A stretch of 64,000 nt of DNA from Hasllibacter halocynthiae (GTDB lineage: Bacteria > Pseudomonadota > Alphaproteobacteria > Rhodobacterales > Rhodobacteraceae), in contig NZ_PVTT01000002.1 in NCBI RefSeq assembly GCF_003003095.1, positions 1,161,501 through 1,225,500 on the forward strand, in the 5' to 3' direction. This document shows, piece by piece, positions 1 to 9,166 of this stretch (the stretch's first letter is position 1; each line of letters starts with the position of its first letter). The notes below the pieces were generated by a model, which saw nothing but the letters and a program-made list of their open reading frames with translations, had not been told where the DNA came from and did no database searches. Position numbers and translations under genes: made by a program.

Positions 1-241
1 GGGCCACCGCGGCCCGCCCGGCGAGCTGCTGCGGGCGGAGACGAACCTTCGCTGGGCGGTCCGCTACCTGCGGGGGGCATGGCTGCTGTCGGGCGGCGAC
101 GAGGCGGGGGCGGTGCGGCGCTACGCGTCGGGCTACTACTACGAGGCCCGCAACCGGTGCCTGCTGCGCGCCACGGGCCTTCGCGCGACGGAGGTGCGCC
201 GCCACTGCCCGGATGGATCGGCCCCCCCGCCGGACCTCTAG
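1..241 (+). CDS. Lytic murein transglycosylase, C-terminal end (partial)
   Basis: Only the last 79 codons are present, read in frame 2; the start lies before the window. The visible peptide has the segments NLRWAVRYLRGAWLLSGG and RRYASGYYYEARNRC, which resemble the end of the SLT domain of periplasmic lytic transglycosylases, where a long helix and a GYY motif close the fold. Such enzymes cleave peptidoglycan between MurNAc and GlcNAc. The catalytic Glu would lie upstream and is not seen, so the call rests on the tail only. Its TAG stop overlaps the stop of the convergent gcrA in the shared tetramer CTAG. Confidence 0.55.
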   Translation, partial: GHRGPPGELLRAETNLRWAVRYLRGAWLLSGGDEAGAVRRYASGYYYEARNRCLLRATGLRATEVRRHCPDGSAPPPDL

Positions 242-795
242 CGGCGACGGTCGCGGCGGCTGTTGGCGGGCTGGAACGCCACCGAGACGTGAGCCTCGCA
301 ATAGGGCTTGCCCTGCTGGACGGGCAGGCCGCAGAACCAGAAGGCCGGGGTCGCCGGATCGCCGATCGGCCATTTGCAGGTCCGCTCGGTCAGCTCCATC
401 AGGTCGAGGCGCGCGGCGCCCTTCTCGACCGCGCGAACCTTCTCGAGCGCCTCCTCGGAGATCTCGTTGGCCGAGGGCTGCGGCGGCAGGGGCTGGCCGG
501 CGGGAATGATCTTCTTCAACGCGGTGCGCGGCGGCTCGGCCGAGCGGGTTGCGGGCTCCTCGAACTCGGGGACGGTGGCGGGGACGGAGGGTCTGGAAGG
601 CGCGCCGGCCTTCGCGGCGGGCGCGGCCTCGGGCACGGCGGCGCCCTGGTTGCGGTTCGACAGGCCCAGGCGATGCACCTTGCCGATCACGGCGTTGCGG
701 GTCACGCCGCCCAGCTCCTTGGCGATGGTCGAGGCGGACTGCCCCTCGCCCCACATGCGCTTCAGCGTCTCGACGCGTTCGTCGGTCCAGGACAT
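238..795 (-). CDS. gcrA: GcrA family cell cycle regulator
   Basis: 185 residues. The N-terminus MSWTDERVETLKRMW and the following AKELGGVTRNAVIGKVHRLG form the GcrA DNA-binding helix-turn-helix; the C-terminal part holds the conserved CKWPIGDP and FCGLPV/YCEAH segments with Cys and His residues. In Alphaproteobacteria GcrA binds sigma-70 RNA polymerase and activates promoters carrying CcrM-methylated GANTC sites, coupling transcription to the cell cycle. The start at 795 was chosen because homologues begin MSWTDERV; a longer reading frame upstream has no family similarity. One GAATC site (864-868) lies 70 bp upstream, compatible with CcrM-linked control (inference). Confidence 0.93.
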   Translation of the reverse strand: MSWTDERVETLKRMWGEGQSASTIAKELGGVTRNAVIGKVHRLGLSNRNQGAAVPEAAPAAKAGAPSRPSVPATVPEFEEPATRSAEPPRTALKKIIPAGQPLPPQPSANEISEEALEKVRAVEKGAARLDLMELTERTCKWPIGDPATPAFWFCGLPVQQGKPYCEAHVSVAFQPANSRRDRRR

Positions 796-1191
796 GCCCC
801 GTGCTCCTCGTCTGGCGGCGCGGCGCGGGGGCCAGGTCATGGCCGCGTGTCCGGGCGCCGCGAGAATCCTCTGAAAGTCCCCCTGCCGCGCGGGCGCGCG
901 GGCGGGCCCTTACCTTATGAACGGAAGGGCGCGGCCACAACCGGGGCGGCCGCGACGGCGCCCTGCCGGCGACGTGCGGACGTCGGGCGGACGCCGGGCG
1001 CGGGCGACAGGCTGGACGGGGCGGAGAAGTCCCGCTAGCCCCGCGGCATGATCGCGCATCGCCTCCGACGACGCTGACGCCGACGCCGGCGCGCGCCCCG
1101 TGCGGGCCGCGCCCTCTCTCAGACCCCCTTCCCAGCATTGACCGCGCCCGGGCGAGCCGCCCCTATGCGCATCGACCCTTCGGAGACGACC
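796..1191. other. Divergent intergenic region gcrA/argD
   Basis: About 400 bases without a supportable gene. Reading frames on both strands are open only because of base composition and show no family similarity. The region must hold the gcrA promoter (minus) and the argD promoter (plus). A GANTC site lies at 864-868, and a purine-rich ribosome binding site (cggagac) precedes the argD start. Confidence 0.5.
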
Positions 1192-2364
1192 ATGATCCCC
1201 GCCATCCTTCCGACCTACGACCGCGCGCCGCTGACCTTCGTGTCGGGCGAGGGCTCCTGGCTGCGGGAGGCGGACGGCAGCCGCTGGCTCGACCTCGGCG
1301 CCGGGATCGCGACCAACTGCCTCGGGCACGCGCATCCGGCGCTCGTCGAGGCGCTGACCGAGCAGGCCGGCCGCGTCTGGCACCTGTCCAACCTTTACGA
1401 GATCGCCCCGCAGCAGGCCTTGGCCGAGCGGCTGGTCGACGCGACCTTCGCCGACACGGCGTTCTTTACCAACTCGGGCACGGAATCGGCCGAGCTGGCG
1501 ATCAAGATGGTCCGCAAGCACTGGTCCGACCTCGGCGAGGACCGGCCCACGATCCTGACCTTCGAGGGGGCGTTCCACGGCCGCTCGACCGGGGCCATCG
1601 CCGCGGCCGGGCCGGGGAAGATGACCCGGGGCTTCGGGCCGCTCATGCCGGGGTTCGAGATCCTGCCCTGGGGCGACCACGAGGCGCTGGACGCCGCCCT
1701 CGACGAGTCGGTCGCCGCCGTGATGGTCGAGCCCATCCAGGGCGAGGGCGGCATCCGCGCGATGCCCGACCGGTGCCTCAAGGGCCTGCGCGAGGCGTGC
1801 GACCGCACCGGCGCGCTTCTGGTTCTGGACGAGGTGCAGTGCGGCATGGGGCGGACCGGCCGCCTCTTCGCGCACGAATGGGCCGGGATCGCGCCCGACG
1901 TCATGATGGTCGCCAAGGGCATCGGCGGGGGCTTTCCGCTGGGCGCGGTGCTGGCCGCCGAAGGGGCCGCGGCGGGGATGACCGTCGGGACGCACGGCTC
2001 GACCTACGGGGGCAACCCGCTGGGCTGCGCCGTCGGGCTGAAGGTGATGGAGATCGTGGGCGACCCGGCCTTCCTGGCCGAGGTCTCGCGCAAGGCCGGC
2101 CGGTTCCGCCAGGGGTTGGAGGGCCTCGTCGCCGCCCATCCGGAGGTGTTCGCCGGCGTGCGGGGGCAGGGGCTGATGCTCGGCCTCGAATGCGTCGTGC
2201 CGAACGCCGAAATCCGCCGGGCCGCCGAGGGCGAGCGGCTCTTGACCGTGCCGGCCGCGGGGGACGTCCTGCGGCTCTTGCCCGCGCTGAACATCGAAGA
2301 AGGCGACCTGGAGGAAGCCCTGCGCCGCCTCGACGCCGCCGCCAGCACCCTGGAGGCCGCCTGA
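1192..2364 (+). CDS. argD: Acetylornithine aminotransferase
   Basis: 390 residues, class III PLP-dependent aminotransferase. It converts N-acetylglutamate semialdehyde and glutamate to N-acetylornithine and 2-oxoglutarate (arginine synthesis), often also acting on succinyl-diaminopimelate. The PLP lysine is K242 in [14 protein letters not shown]; the cofactor-phosphate segment [12 protein letters not shown] and the [12 protein letters not shown] motif are intact. The ATG at 1192 ([14 protein letters not shown]) follows a cggagac ribosome binding site; an in-frame ATG at 1138 has no such support. The stop overlaps the argF start (TGATG), so the pair is translationally coupled. Confidence 0.95.
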   Translation: MIPAILPTYDRAPLTFVSGEGSWLREADGSRWLDLGAGIATNCLGHAHPALVEALTEQAGRVWHLSNLYEIAPQQALAERLVDATFADTAFFTNSGTESAELAIKMVRKHWSDLGEDRPTILTFEGAFHGRSTGAIAAAGPGKMTRGFGPLMPGFEILPWGDHEALDAALDESVAAVMVEPIQGEGGIRAMPDRCLKGLREACDRTGALLVLDEVQCGMGRTGRLFAHEWAGIAPDVMMVAKGIGGGFPLGAVLAAEGAAAGMTVGTHGSTYGGNPLGCAVGLKVMEIVGDPAFLAEVSRKAGRFRQGLEGLVAAHPEVFAGVRGQGLMLGLECVVPNAEIRRAAEGERLLTVPAAGDVLRLLPALNIEEGDLEEALRRLDAAASTLEAA

Positions 2365-3290
2365 TGCCCCATTTCCTCGACCTCCACCGGACCGACCCCG
2401 CGGACCTGCGGATCATGATCGACCGCGCCCACGCCATGAAGGCCGCGCGCGCGGTCCGGCCCAAGGGGATGCCCGACGACGATCCCGCGCTGGCGGGCCG
2501 GATGGTCGCGCTGATCTTCGAGAAGCCCTCGACCCGGACGCGGGTGTCGTTCGACGTGGGCGTGCGGCAGCTCGGCGGGGTGCCGATCACCCTGTCGGGC
2601 GCGGACATGCAGCTGGGCCACGGGGAGAGCGTCGCCGACACCGCGCGCGTGCTGTCGCGCTACGTGGACCTGATCATGATCCGCACCTTCCGCGAGGAGA
2701 CGCTGGAGGAGCTGGCGGAGACCGCGACCGTGCCGGTGATCAACGGGCTGACGGACGCCTCGCATCCCTGCCAGCTGATGGCCGACGTCATGACCTTCGA
2801 GGAGCGGCGCGGCCCCGTCGAGGGCCGGCGCGTCGCCTGGATGGGGGACGGCAACAACGTCTGCCGGTCCTTCCTCCATGCGGCCGGGGCGTTCGGCTTC
2901 GACCTGACCTTCTCGGGGCCCGAGGCGCTGGACCCCGACCCTTCGGTGGTCGAGTGGGCGCGGGGGCGCGGCGCGGACGTGCGGGTGGAGCGGGACCCGG
3001 CCCGCGCGGTGGCGGACGCGGACCTCGTGGTGACGGACACCTGGGTCTCGATGGGCGACCCGGAGTCGAGCCGCCAGCGCCGCCACAACCTCCTGCGTCC
3101 CTATCAGGTGAACGAGGCGCTGCTGGGAGCCGCCCCGGCGGAGGCCCTGGTCATGCACTGCCTCCCCGCCCACCGGGGCGAGGAGATCACGGACGCGGTC
3201 CTGGACGGGCCGCGCTCGGTGGTGTTCGACGAGGCGGAGAACAGGCTGCACGCCCAGAAGGCGGTGATGCGGTGGTGTTTGGGGGTTTAG
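2364..3290 (+). CDS. argF: Ornithine carbamoyltransferase
   Basis: 308 residues, the usual length. It transfers carbamoyl phosphate to ornithine giving citrulline, the step after ArgD in arginine synthesis. The carbamoyl-phosphate loop PSTRTRVSF is near residue 56, HPCQ near 134 and the ornithine-binding [11 protein letters not shown] starts at about 265. The start overlaps the argD stop by one base. Downstream, where relatives often carry hslO, this genome has an AT-richer gene instead, which suggests an insertion point directly behind argF. Confidence 0.96.
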   Translation: MPHFLDLHRTDPADLRIMIDRAHAMKAARAVRPKGMPDDDPALAGRMVALIFEKPSTRTRVSFDVGVRQLGGVPITLSGADMQLGHGESVADTARVLSRYVDLIMIRTFREETLEELAETATVPVINGLTDASHPCQLMADVMTFEERRGPVEGRRVAWMGDGNNVCRSFLHAAGAFGFDLTFSGPEALDPDPSVVEWARGRGADVRVERDPARAVADADLVVTDTWVSMGDPESSRQRRHNLLRPYQVNEALLGAAPAEALVMHCLPAHRGEEITDAVLDGPRSVVFDEAENRLHAQKAVMRWCLGV

Positions 3291-3293
3291 CAA

Positions 3294-3320
3294 CCTACTA
3301 TCCCTTTAATAAGTAGGAGG
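3294..3320 (+). promoter_or_regulatory. Hairpin overlapping the ribosome binding site of the 3332 gene
   Basis: CCTACT (3294-3299) is complementary to AGTAGG (3312-3317), with a 12-base AT-rich loop. The second arm runs into the ribosome binding site taggagg (3314-3320), so the stem would mask part of it. Seen directly; a regulatory effect is inferred only. Confidence 0.3.
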
Positions 3321-3331
3321 TTTCGAAGGCG

Positions 3332-4606
3332 ATGGCTCGTTCACCACTTGGGGGCAGAGTTTCCGAGTCACTCAAGAAGAGCTTCTTGGAGCGATATGCA
3401 AGGTATGTGGAATTCGTAAGAAAACTTGAGGACGAAGACCTATTTGACAGAAGCCTTTTCTACTTTTTTCGGGCGCGAACGGCGTCTCAAGAACAGTGGG
3501 GGTGGGCAATCGGTTGCGCGCAGAGTACTGTTGGTAATTGGGAGCGCGGTGTTACCTACCCCGGCCGGCAGTGGCGCCGCAAGATACTTTCTGCCTCTAA
3601 AGCCGTTCTCGATATTGAGAAGGAGCGGATAGAGAGCGTTTCAAACGCGCTGAATCTCAACGTTCGTATCGACCTTGTCGATACCAAAGACCAGCTCGAG
3701 AACTCGGTTCTGAATGCAGCTCTTACAGACTTTTCCTATGACGAAGTCCTAAACCGCATTGTTTCGGTACCTTTCTCAACCGATGACAGAACACAAGATC
3801 ATGAGGCATTCGCCGTAGACAAGGAGAACCTTCTCGAGAGTCTTGCGGAGCAAGCTGATCTGATCGTAGAGAGTATTCCAAATAGCGCAAATGCGCCTAC
3901 CACACGTCTGGTATCCACGCTTCGAAGTTACAAGAAGTCTTGCGCTTCGGAGAAGCCGAACCCGCGCCTACTTCATCGCCTCGGTACGCTCATCGCAGCG
4001 CAAGCCAACAGCGATGACTTTCGGATGGCTGCCAGCGATTGGGATGTGAACGCACTTGATGGATTTACCGCCGAGCATGTCGAGCTTATGCGCCTCTACT
4101 TCCGCGAGGCACTTGCAAAGGCACAGCAGGTCGAGGCGCTTCCAATGGATGATGGTGCCTCGGAGGAGATAACCGCTGACGACTTCTTCCAGGCTGCTGA
4201 CGCTGTGGGGTCGGTGCGCACGCCTGAGGGTGAACCGGTCTTCGATGAAGATATAGCGACGTTGCTTCGTGATATTGGAGGTGAGGTCCGCGATCTCTCT
4301 GAAGCGATCCAATTTACAATGGATGAGCGTCGAAAAGAAGTCCTACGTCGGCGTCGAAGGCAGGCCATCAAGAATGGTTCGATCTATGTGGGTCGAGTAC
4401 TGTTCTTTTCGGCCTTCTTTATCGTCGCACTGCCCGGAACTTTTGGGGTCGCAGGAAGTATTGCATCAATACTCGGTGTTGCCGAGATACTCGCGCCAGG
4501 CTCGGTTCGTTCTATATATTCGCGGCTTCAGGCGGCTTTCCCAATACTTCCATCGTTGCCAGCATCCGACCGTGATGAGAACGATCGGGATGGGAAGAGC
4601 CATTAG
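3332..4606 (+). CDS. Unknown protein with XRE-like HTH and C-terminal membrane segments
   Basis: 424 residues, no family recognised. Residues about 48-80 (SQEQWGWAIGCAQSTVGNWE) look like a Cro/C1-type helix-turn-helix. The long middle is acidic and helical. Near residues 340-385 a basic stretch (RRKEVLRRRRRQAIK) is followed by a hydrophobic region (VLFFSAFFIVALPGTFGVAG) that could cross the membrane once or twice. Codon use is clearly AT-richer than in every neighbour, indicating recent transfer between argF and gnd. An aggagg site 11 bases upstream supports the ATG. It could be a membrane-tethered regulator or a single-gene defence element, but nothing in the sequence decides this. Confidence 0.75.
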   Translation: MARSPLGGRVSESLKKSFLERYARYVEFVRKLEDEDLFDRSLFYFFRARTASQEQWGWAIGCAQSTVGNWERGVTYPGRQWRRKILSASKAVLDIEKERIESVSNALNLNVRIDLVDTKDQLENSVLNAALTDFSYDEVLNRIVSVPFSTDDRTQDHEAFAVDKENLLESLAEQADLIVESIPNSANAPTTRLVSTLRSYKKSCASEKPNPRLLHRLGTLIAAQANSDDFRMAASDWDVNALDGFTAEHVELMRLYFREALAKAQQVEALPMDDGASEEITADDFFQAADAVGSVRTPEGEPVFDEDIATLLRDIGGEVRDLSEAIQFTMDERRKEVLRRRRRQAIKNGSIYVGRVLFFSAFFIVALPGTFGVAGSIASILGVAEILAPGSVRSIYSRLQAAFPILPSLPASDRDENDRDGKSH

Positions 4607-4674
4607 AAGGTAAGCCCTACCCCTCCCCCCACCATCGCCCTACACCTCCCCCCACCACGCACGGGAGGGACCAC

Positions 4675-6120
4675 ATGTCCGAGATCGGGATCGTCGGCCT
4701 GGGGGTGATGGGCGCCGCCCTGGCCCTGAACTTCGCCTCGAAGGGCCACGACGTCCAAGGCTACGACGTCGCGCCGGACGGGGCCCGGCGCCTCGCGGAG
4801 CGCGCCGCGAGGGAGGGGCTGGACGCGCGGATCGCCCCCCATGCCGACCTCGCCGCGATGATGGGCGCCCTGAGCCGCCCGCGCGCCGTCCTCGTCATGG
4901 TGCCCGACCGGTTCGTGGACGACGCGCTGGAGAGCCTTCGCCCCTTCCTGGAGGAGGGCGACGTCGTCATCGACGGCGGCAACACCGATTTCGGCGACAC
5001 CATCCGCCGCGAGAAGGACTTCGCCGCGCGGGGCCTGAACTTCGTCGGCATGGGCGTCTCGGGCGGCGAGGAGGGCGCGCGCAACGGCCCCTCGATGATG
5101 GTGGGCGGCACGAAGGCGGCCTGGGACCGGCTGGACGAGATGCTCCGCTCGATCGCGGCGCGCTACGAGGGGGATCCTTGCGTCGACCGGCTGGGCCCCG
5201 ACGGGGCGGGGCACTTCGTCAAGACCGTCCACAACGGCATCGAATACGCCGACATGCAGATGATCGCCGACGTCTACGGCATCCTGCGCGACGGCGGGGG
5301 GATGAGCCCCTACGACATCGCCCCCGTCTTCCGGCGCTGGAACGAAGGCCCGCTGCAGAGCTACCTCGTGGAGATCACCGGCGAGGTGCTGGCCGCGACG
5401 GACCGCACCGGCAAGCCCGCGGTGGACGTGATCCTGGGGCGCGCGGGGCAGAAGGGGACAGGGCGGTGGACCCTGATCGAGGCGCTGAAGCTGGGCCAGT
5501 CGGCGTCGGCCATCGAGGCGGCGGTGGCCGCCCGGTCCTGGTCCGCGCAGCTCGAGCTGCGGCGCGCGGCGAAGGCGGCGATCGACGTGCCGGCCGAGCC
5601 CGCCGAGATGCCCGGGCTGGAGGTGCTGGAGCAGGCGCTGCTGACGGCGAAGATCATCGCCTACGACCAGGGGATCCACCTCCTCGGCGCGGCCTCGGAC
5701 CATTTCGACTGGCGGCTCGACATCGCCCGCATCGCGGAGATCTGGCGCGCCGGCTGCATCATCCGCGCCGCCATGCTGAACGAGATCGCGGGCGCGGTGC
5801 GCGGCGGGCTGCCCCACGGCTCGCTCGTGCTGGCCGAGCCGTTCACCACGCGTATCCGCGAAGGGTTGCCGGCGCTGCGCCGCACGGTGACGGCGGCCAT
5901 GTCGGCGGGAATCGCGGTGCCGGCGCTGTCGTCCTCGCTGGACTACCTCGAGACGCTGCGGCGGGGCCGGGGGACGGCCGACCTGATCCAGGCCCAGCGC
6001 GACTTCTTCGGCCGCCACGGCTTCGAGCGGCGGGACATGGAGGGCACCGACCATCACGGCCCCTGGTGGGACGACCACGACGCCGTCCCTTCAGACCAGC
6101 CCGCCGGCGAGCCGGAGTGA
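4675..6120 (+). CDS. gnd: 6-phosphogluconate dehydrogenase (decarboxylating)
   Basis: 481 residues, the long dimeric form. It oxidises 6-phosphogluconate to ribulose 5-phosphate and CO2 with NADP+ in the pentose phosphate pathway. The Rossmann motif GIVGLGVMGAALA is at the N-terminus, IDGGNTDFGDT follows, and the catalytic region HFVKTVHNGIEYADMQMI carries the catalytic Lys. A gggaggga ribosome binding site lies just before the ATG. The gene stands alone between the foreign-looking HTH gene and a decayed gene on the other strand. Confidence 0.96.
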   Translation: MSEIGIVGLGVMGAALALNFASKGHDVQGYDVAPDGARRLAERAAREGLDARIAPHADLAAMMGALSRPRAVLVMVPDRFVDDALESLRPFLEEGDVVIDGGNTDFGDTIRREKDFAARGLNFVGMGVSGGEEGARNGPSMMVGGTKAAWDRLDEMLRSIAARYEGDPCVDRLGPDGAGHFVKTVHNGIEYADMQMIADVYGILRDGGGMSPYDIAPVFRRWNEGPLQSYLVEITGEVLAATDRTGKPAVDVILGRAGQKGTGRWTLIEALKLGQSASAIEAAVAARSWSAQLELRRAAKAAIDVPAEPAEMPGLEVLEQALLTAKIIAYDQGIHLLGAASDHFDWRLDIARIAEIWRAGCIIRAAMLNEIAGAVRGGLPHGSLVLAEPFTTRIREGLPALRRTVTAAMSAGIAVPALSSSLDYLETLRRGRGTADLIQAQRDFFGRHGFERRDMEGTDHHGPWWDDHDAVPSDQPAGEPE

Positions 6121-6124
6121 CCCG

Positions 6125-6587
6125 TCAGCCGTAGTCGAAGCCGGACGCCGCCAGCGCCCGCCACCGCCGCTGCCGGCGGGCGTAGAAGCGGCGTGCGAAG
6201 GCCGCGACGAAAGGGGTGCGCGGGCTCCGTCGATCTCCGCCCGGTCGGTGTAGCGGGTTCTGCTGCCTCGGGGCCCAACCGCGATCAGGTGGTCCCAGCG
6301 CCGGAAGGAGGCGTTGCGGCCAATGTCGAGCGGAAAGCGACGGTCCCCGTCCGGCACAGGGCGCGAGGCGCCGTTCACTTGCCGGCCGAGCGGGACGACC
6401 CAACGAGCCGCATGGACACGAGGTGATCACCATCGGACCACCGTTTCGGGAAGGCCGAGAGGTCGACCGGGGGGAAGCGGGTCACCGGCGCGGCCACGTG
6501 GAGGCGGAGGCGGAGGCGGTTCACCTCCTTCCAGACCCGGTCCGGGCCGACTTCGAGGTGGGCAGAGGGTTCGAGGGTGCGCGTCAT
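6125..6587 (-). pseudogene. SRPBCC-like protein broken by two frameshifts
   Basis: Three successive minus-strand frames join into one protein-like sequence. Frame A from the ATG at 6587 reads MTRTLEPSAHLEVGPDRVWK to KRWSDGDHLVSMRL. Frame B takes over near 6405 with VVPLGRQVNGASRPVPDGD, RWDHLIAVGPRGS and RYTDRAEID. Frame C takes over near 6230 with TPFVAAFARRFYARRQRRW and ends GFDYG at a TGA. Each switch amounts to one missing base. The pattern (START-like ligand-binding fold, about 150 residues, ending FYxxRQRRW) resembles uncharacterised SRPBCC proteins; the family call is from memory of such sequences. Either a real pseudogene or two sequencing errors. Confidence 0.6.
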
Positions 6588-6654
6588 GGGCGGCAGGAAG
6601 GAGTGGGGCCGGGGCGGAGGCACGGGAGCCGCCGGCCCGCCGGCACCGGTCCGC

Positions 6655-9057
6655 CTATCCCCGCCGCTTCGCCCGGACCGTAGGCTCCGCGCCCGCGGGG
6701 TCCTCCGGCCAGGGATGCTTGGGGTAGCGGCCGCGCATCTCCTTGCGGACCTCCGCGTACTCGCCGGCCCAGAACCCCGGCAGGTCGGTAGTGACCTGAA
6801 GGGGGCGCCCCGCGGGGGAGAGGAGCGTGACGCGCAGGGGCGCGCCGCCCACGCGCGGATGCTCCGCCACGCCGAACAGCTCCTGCAGACGAACCTCGAT
6901 GCCCGGAACCTCGCCGCCGTAGTCGATCGGCACCTTCCGCCCCAGGGGCGTGGCGAAGGCGGGCGGGGCGGCGGCGTCGAGGGCGCGCATCCCCTCCCAG
7001 CCCAGCCGGGCCTCCAGGGCGGGGCGGATGTCGAGCGCGCGGATCGCCCCAGCGTCGCGCACCTCGCCCAGCCAGGGGAGGAGCCATTCGGGATCGGCGA
7101 GGAGCGCCTCGTCCGAGAGGTCCCTCCCGGCCGCCGCGGCGCGGGCCCGCAGGAGGCGGACGGCCTTCGTCCCGGGCAGGCCGAGGGCGCGGACCCCTTC
7201 GAAGGCGGCGCGGGCCAGGGCATCGGGCGGGGCGTCCCAGCCCCGCTCCGCGAGGACGACGGCGCCGAGCATCTCGCGCTCGGCTGCGACGACGCGGCCC
7301 GCGCGCCGATCCCATTCGCAGAGCCGGACGACCGCGACCGGATGGAGCGCCCGCACCTCGGCTTCCGAGACCGTCATCGCCCGGCGGACCCGCGCCTCCC
7401 GGCCCGCGCCGTCCAGGTCGGCGGCGACGATCATCCGCTCGCCGGCCAGCGCCTCGTCGCCCCGCATGGTCGCGCCCCGCCCGCCCGAGAGGAGCCAGCG
7501 CGCCTCGTCCCCTTTCCGCCGCAGCCCGATCCGGTCGGGGAAGGCCAGGGACAGGGCCCCGCCGCTGGAGGGGGCGGACGGACGCCCCGGATGGCCGGAG
7601 GGCGATGCGTCGCCGTCCGGCACGAGAGGGGGCGGCGCAGCGGCGGGGCGGAGCCGCTCCAGCCGCTTCGCCTCGCGGCGCACGGGGGCCATGGCGGGAT
7701 CGCCCCAGCGTCGCAGCCGGACCTCGAGGTCGACGCCGGCCTCCCGCAGGGGGTCCCGCTCGGAGAGGAGCGCGGCGAGGTGCGCCGATCCCGGCGCACG
7801 GATGAGCATGTGGGCGAGGCGCGGGTGCAGCGGCAGGGCCGCCATGGCGCGGCCATGGGGGGTGACGGACCGGCCGTTCAGCGCCCCGAGCGCGCGGAGG
7901 AGGTCGCGCGCCGCCTCGAGCCGTCCCTCGTCCGGCGGATCGAGGAAGGGCAGGGCGTCCGATCCCCACTCTGCCAGCGTCAGGGCCAACGCCGCCAGGT
8001 CCGCGGTCGCGATCTCCGGGGGGGCGAAGGGGGGCATCGCCCCTTCCTCCGCACGGGTCCAGTCGCGGAAGCAGACCCCCGGACCGGTCCGTCCGGCGCG
8101 GCCCCGGCGCTGGTCGGCCTCGGCGCGCGATGCGGCTTCGGTGACGAGCCGCCCCATGCCCGTGCCCGGATCGAAGCGCGCCCGGCGGGCGAGGCCGGCG
8201 TCCACGACGACCCGCACCCCCTCGATGGTCAGCGAGGTCTCGGCGATGGAGGTCGCCAGCACCACCTTGCGCCCCTTAGCCGGGGCCACGGCGCGGCGCT
8301 GCGCGGCGAGCGGCATCGCGCCGTAGAGGGGCATGACCTCGGCCCCGCAACCTTCGAGGGCGGCGGCGCAGGCCCTGATCTCCCGCTCGCCGGGCAGGAA
8401 GACGAGGGCCGATCCCCTTTCTTCCGCCAGCGCCTCGCGGGTCAGGGCGGCGATGGCGCGGGGGTCGCCGCGACGCTCGCCCGTGCGGCGGGGGTGGGTC
8501 CGGTACCGGGTCTCGACGGGGAAGGCGCGTCCCTCGGAGGTCACGGTCCGCGCGCCGATCAGCGCAGCCACGGGTTCCGCGTCGAGGGTGGCCGACATGA
8601 CGAGGAGGCGCAGGTCCGGGCGCAGCGCCCCGGCGGCCTCCAGCGCGAGGGCGAGGCCCAGGTCGGCGTCGAGCGAGCGTTCGTGGAACTCGTCGAATAC
8701 GAGGCAGGCGACGTCTTCGAGGGCAGGGTCGGACTGGAGGTGGCGGGTCAGCAGGCCCTCGGTCACGACCTCGATCCGGGTCGCGCACGAGACCTTCCGC
8801 TCGCCCCGCATGCCGTAGCCGACGGTGCGGCCGACCTCCTCGCCCAGCGTCTCGGCCATGCGCGCGGCCGCGGCGCGCACGGCGAGGCGGCGCGGCTCGA
8901 GCATGAGGATGCGGCCTTCGGGCAAGGTGCCTAGCAGCGCCAGCGGCACGCGGGTCGTCTTGCCCGCGCCGGGCGGGGCCTGCAGCACGCAGCGCCCCCC
9001 CTCGGGCGCGAGGGCGGCGAGCACGTGCGGGATCGCGGCGTCGACGGGCAGGTCCAT
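6655..9057 (-). CDS. hrpB: ATP-dependent helicase HrpB (DEAH box)
   Basis: 800 residues, normal for HrpB. P-loop PPGAGKTT lies near residues 28-35, the Walker B is DEFH, and later come motif III SATLD, the ATSIAETSLTIEGV segment and motif VI QRRGRAGRTGPG. The C-terminus ends in the HrpB-specific block with KHPWPED and a final RAKRRG. The cellular role of HrpB is poorly known; it is an RNA-helicase-like ATPase. The ATG at 9057 (MDLPVDAAIPHVLAAL) matches family starts; the frame stays open further upstream without similarity. It is divergent from meaB. Confidence 0.93.
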   Translation of the reverse strand: MDLPVDAAIPHVLAALAPEGGRCVLQAPPGAGKTTRVPLALLGTLPEGRILMLEPRRLAVRAAAARMAETLGEEVGRTVGYGMRGERKVSCATRIEVVTEGLLTRHLQSDPALEDVACLVFDEFHERSLDADLGLALALEAAGALRPDLRLLVMSATLDAEPVAALIGARTVTSEGRAFPVETRYRTHPRRTGERRGDPRAIAALTREALAEERGSALVFLPGEREIRACAAALEGCGAEVMPLYGAMPLAAQRRAVAPAKGRKVVLATSIAETSLTIEGVRVVVDAGLARRARFDPGTGMGRLVTEAASRAEADQRRGRAGRTGPGVCFRDWTRAEEGAMPPFAPPEIATADLAALALTLAEWGSDALPFLDPPDEGRLEAARDLLRALGALNGRSVTPHGRAMAALPLHPRLAHMLIRAPGSAHLAALLSERDPLREAGVDLEVRLRRWGDPAMAPVRREAKRLERLRPAAAPPPLVPDGDASPSGHPGRPSAPSSGGALSLAFPDRIGLRRKGDEARWLLSGGRGATMRGDEALAGERMIVAADLDGAGREARVRRAMTVSEAEVRALHPVAVVRLCEWDRRAGRVVAAEREMLGAVVLAERGWDAPPDALARAAFEGVRALGLPGTKAVRLLRARAAAAGRDLSDEALLADPEWLLPWLGEVRDAGAIRALDIRPALEARLGWEGMRALDAAAPPAFATPLGRKVPIDYGGEVPGIEVRLQELFGVAEHPRVGGAPLRVTLLSPAGRPLQVTTDLPGFWAGEYAEVRKEMRGRYPKHPWPEDPAGAEPTVRAKRRG

Positions 9058-9166
9058 CGCTGCGTTCTGACCCGGCGGGCACGATCTTGGAAGGTCGGCG
9101 CGTCGCCGGTGCAGGCGCGGGCCGAGACGCTTGCAAGAGCCCTCGCGCGCCCGCATCCCTTCGTCG

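Noticed and set aside
79-1038. Long open frame on the plus strand across gcrA
   Set aside because: High-GC shadow of gcrA; no domain similarity, low-complexity Gly/Arg composition, and gcrA on the other strand is unmistakable.
910-2139. Long minus-strand frame opposite argD
   Set aside because: Antisense shadow of argD, rich in His/Arg/Pro/Gly and without any recognisable motif.
3332-4606. Toxin-antitoxin module behind argF
   Set aside because: Only one gene is present, of 424 residues, with no second small partner frame in the AT-rich stretch.
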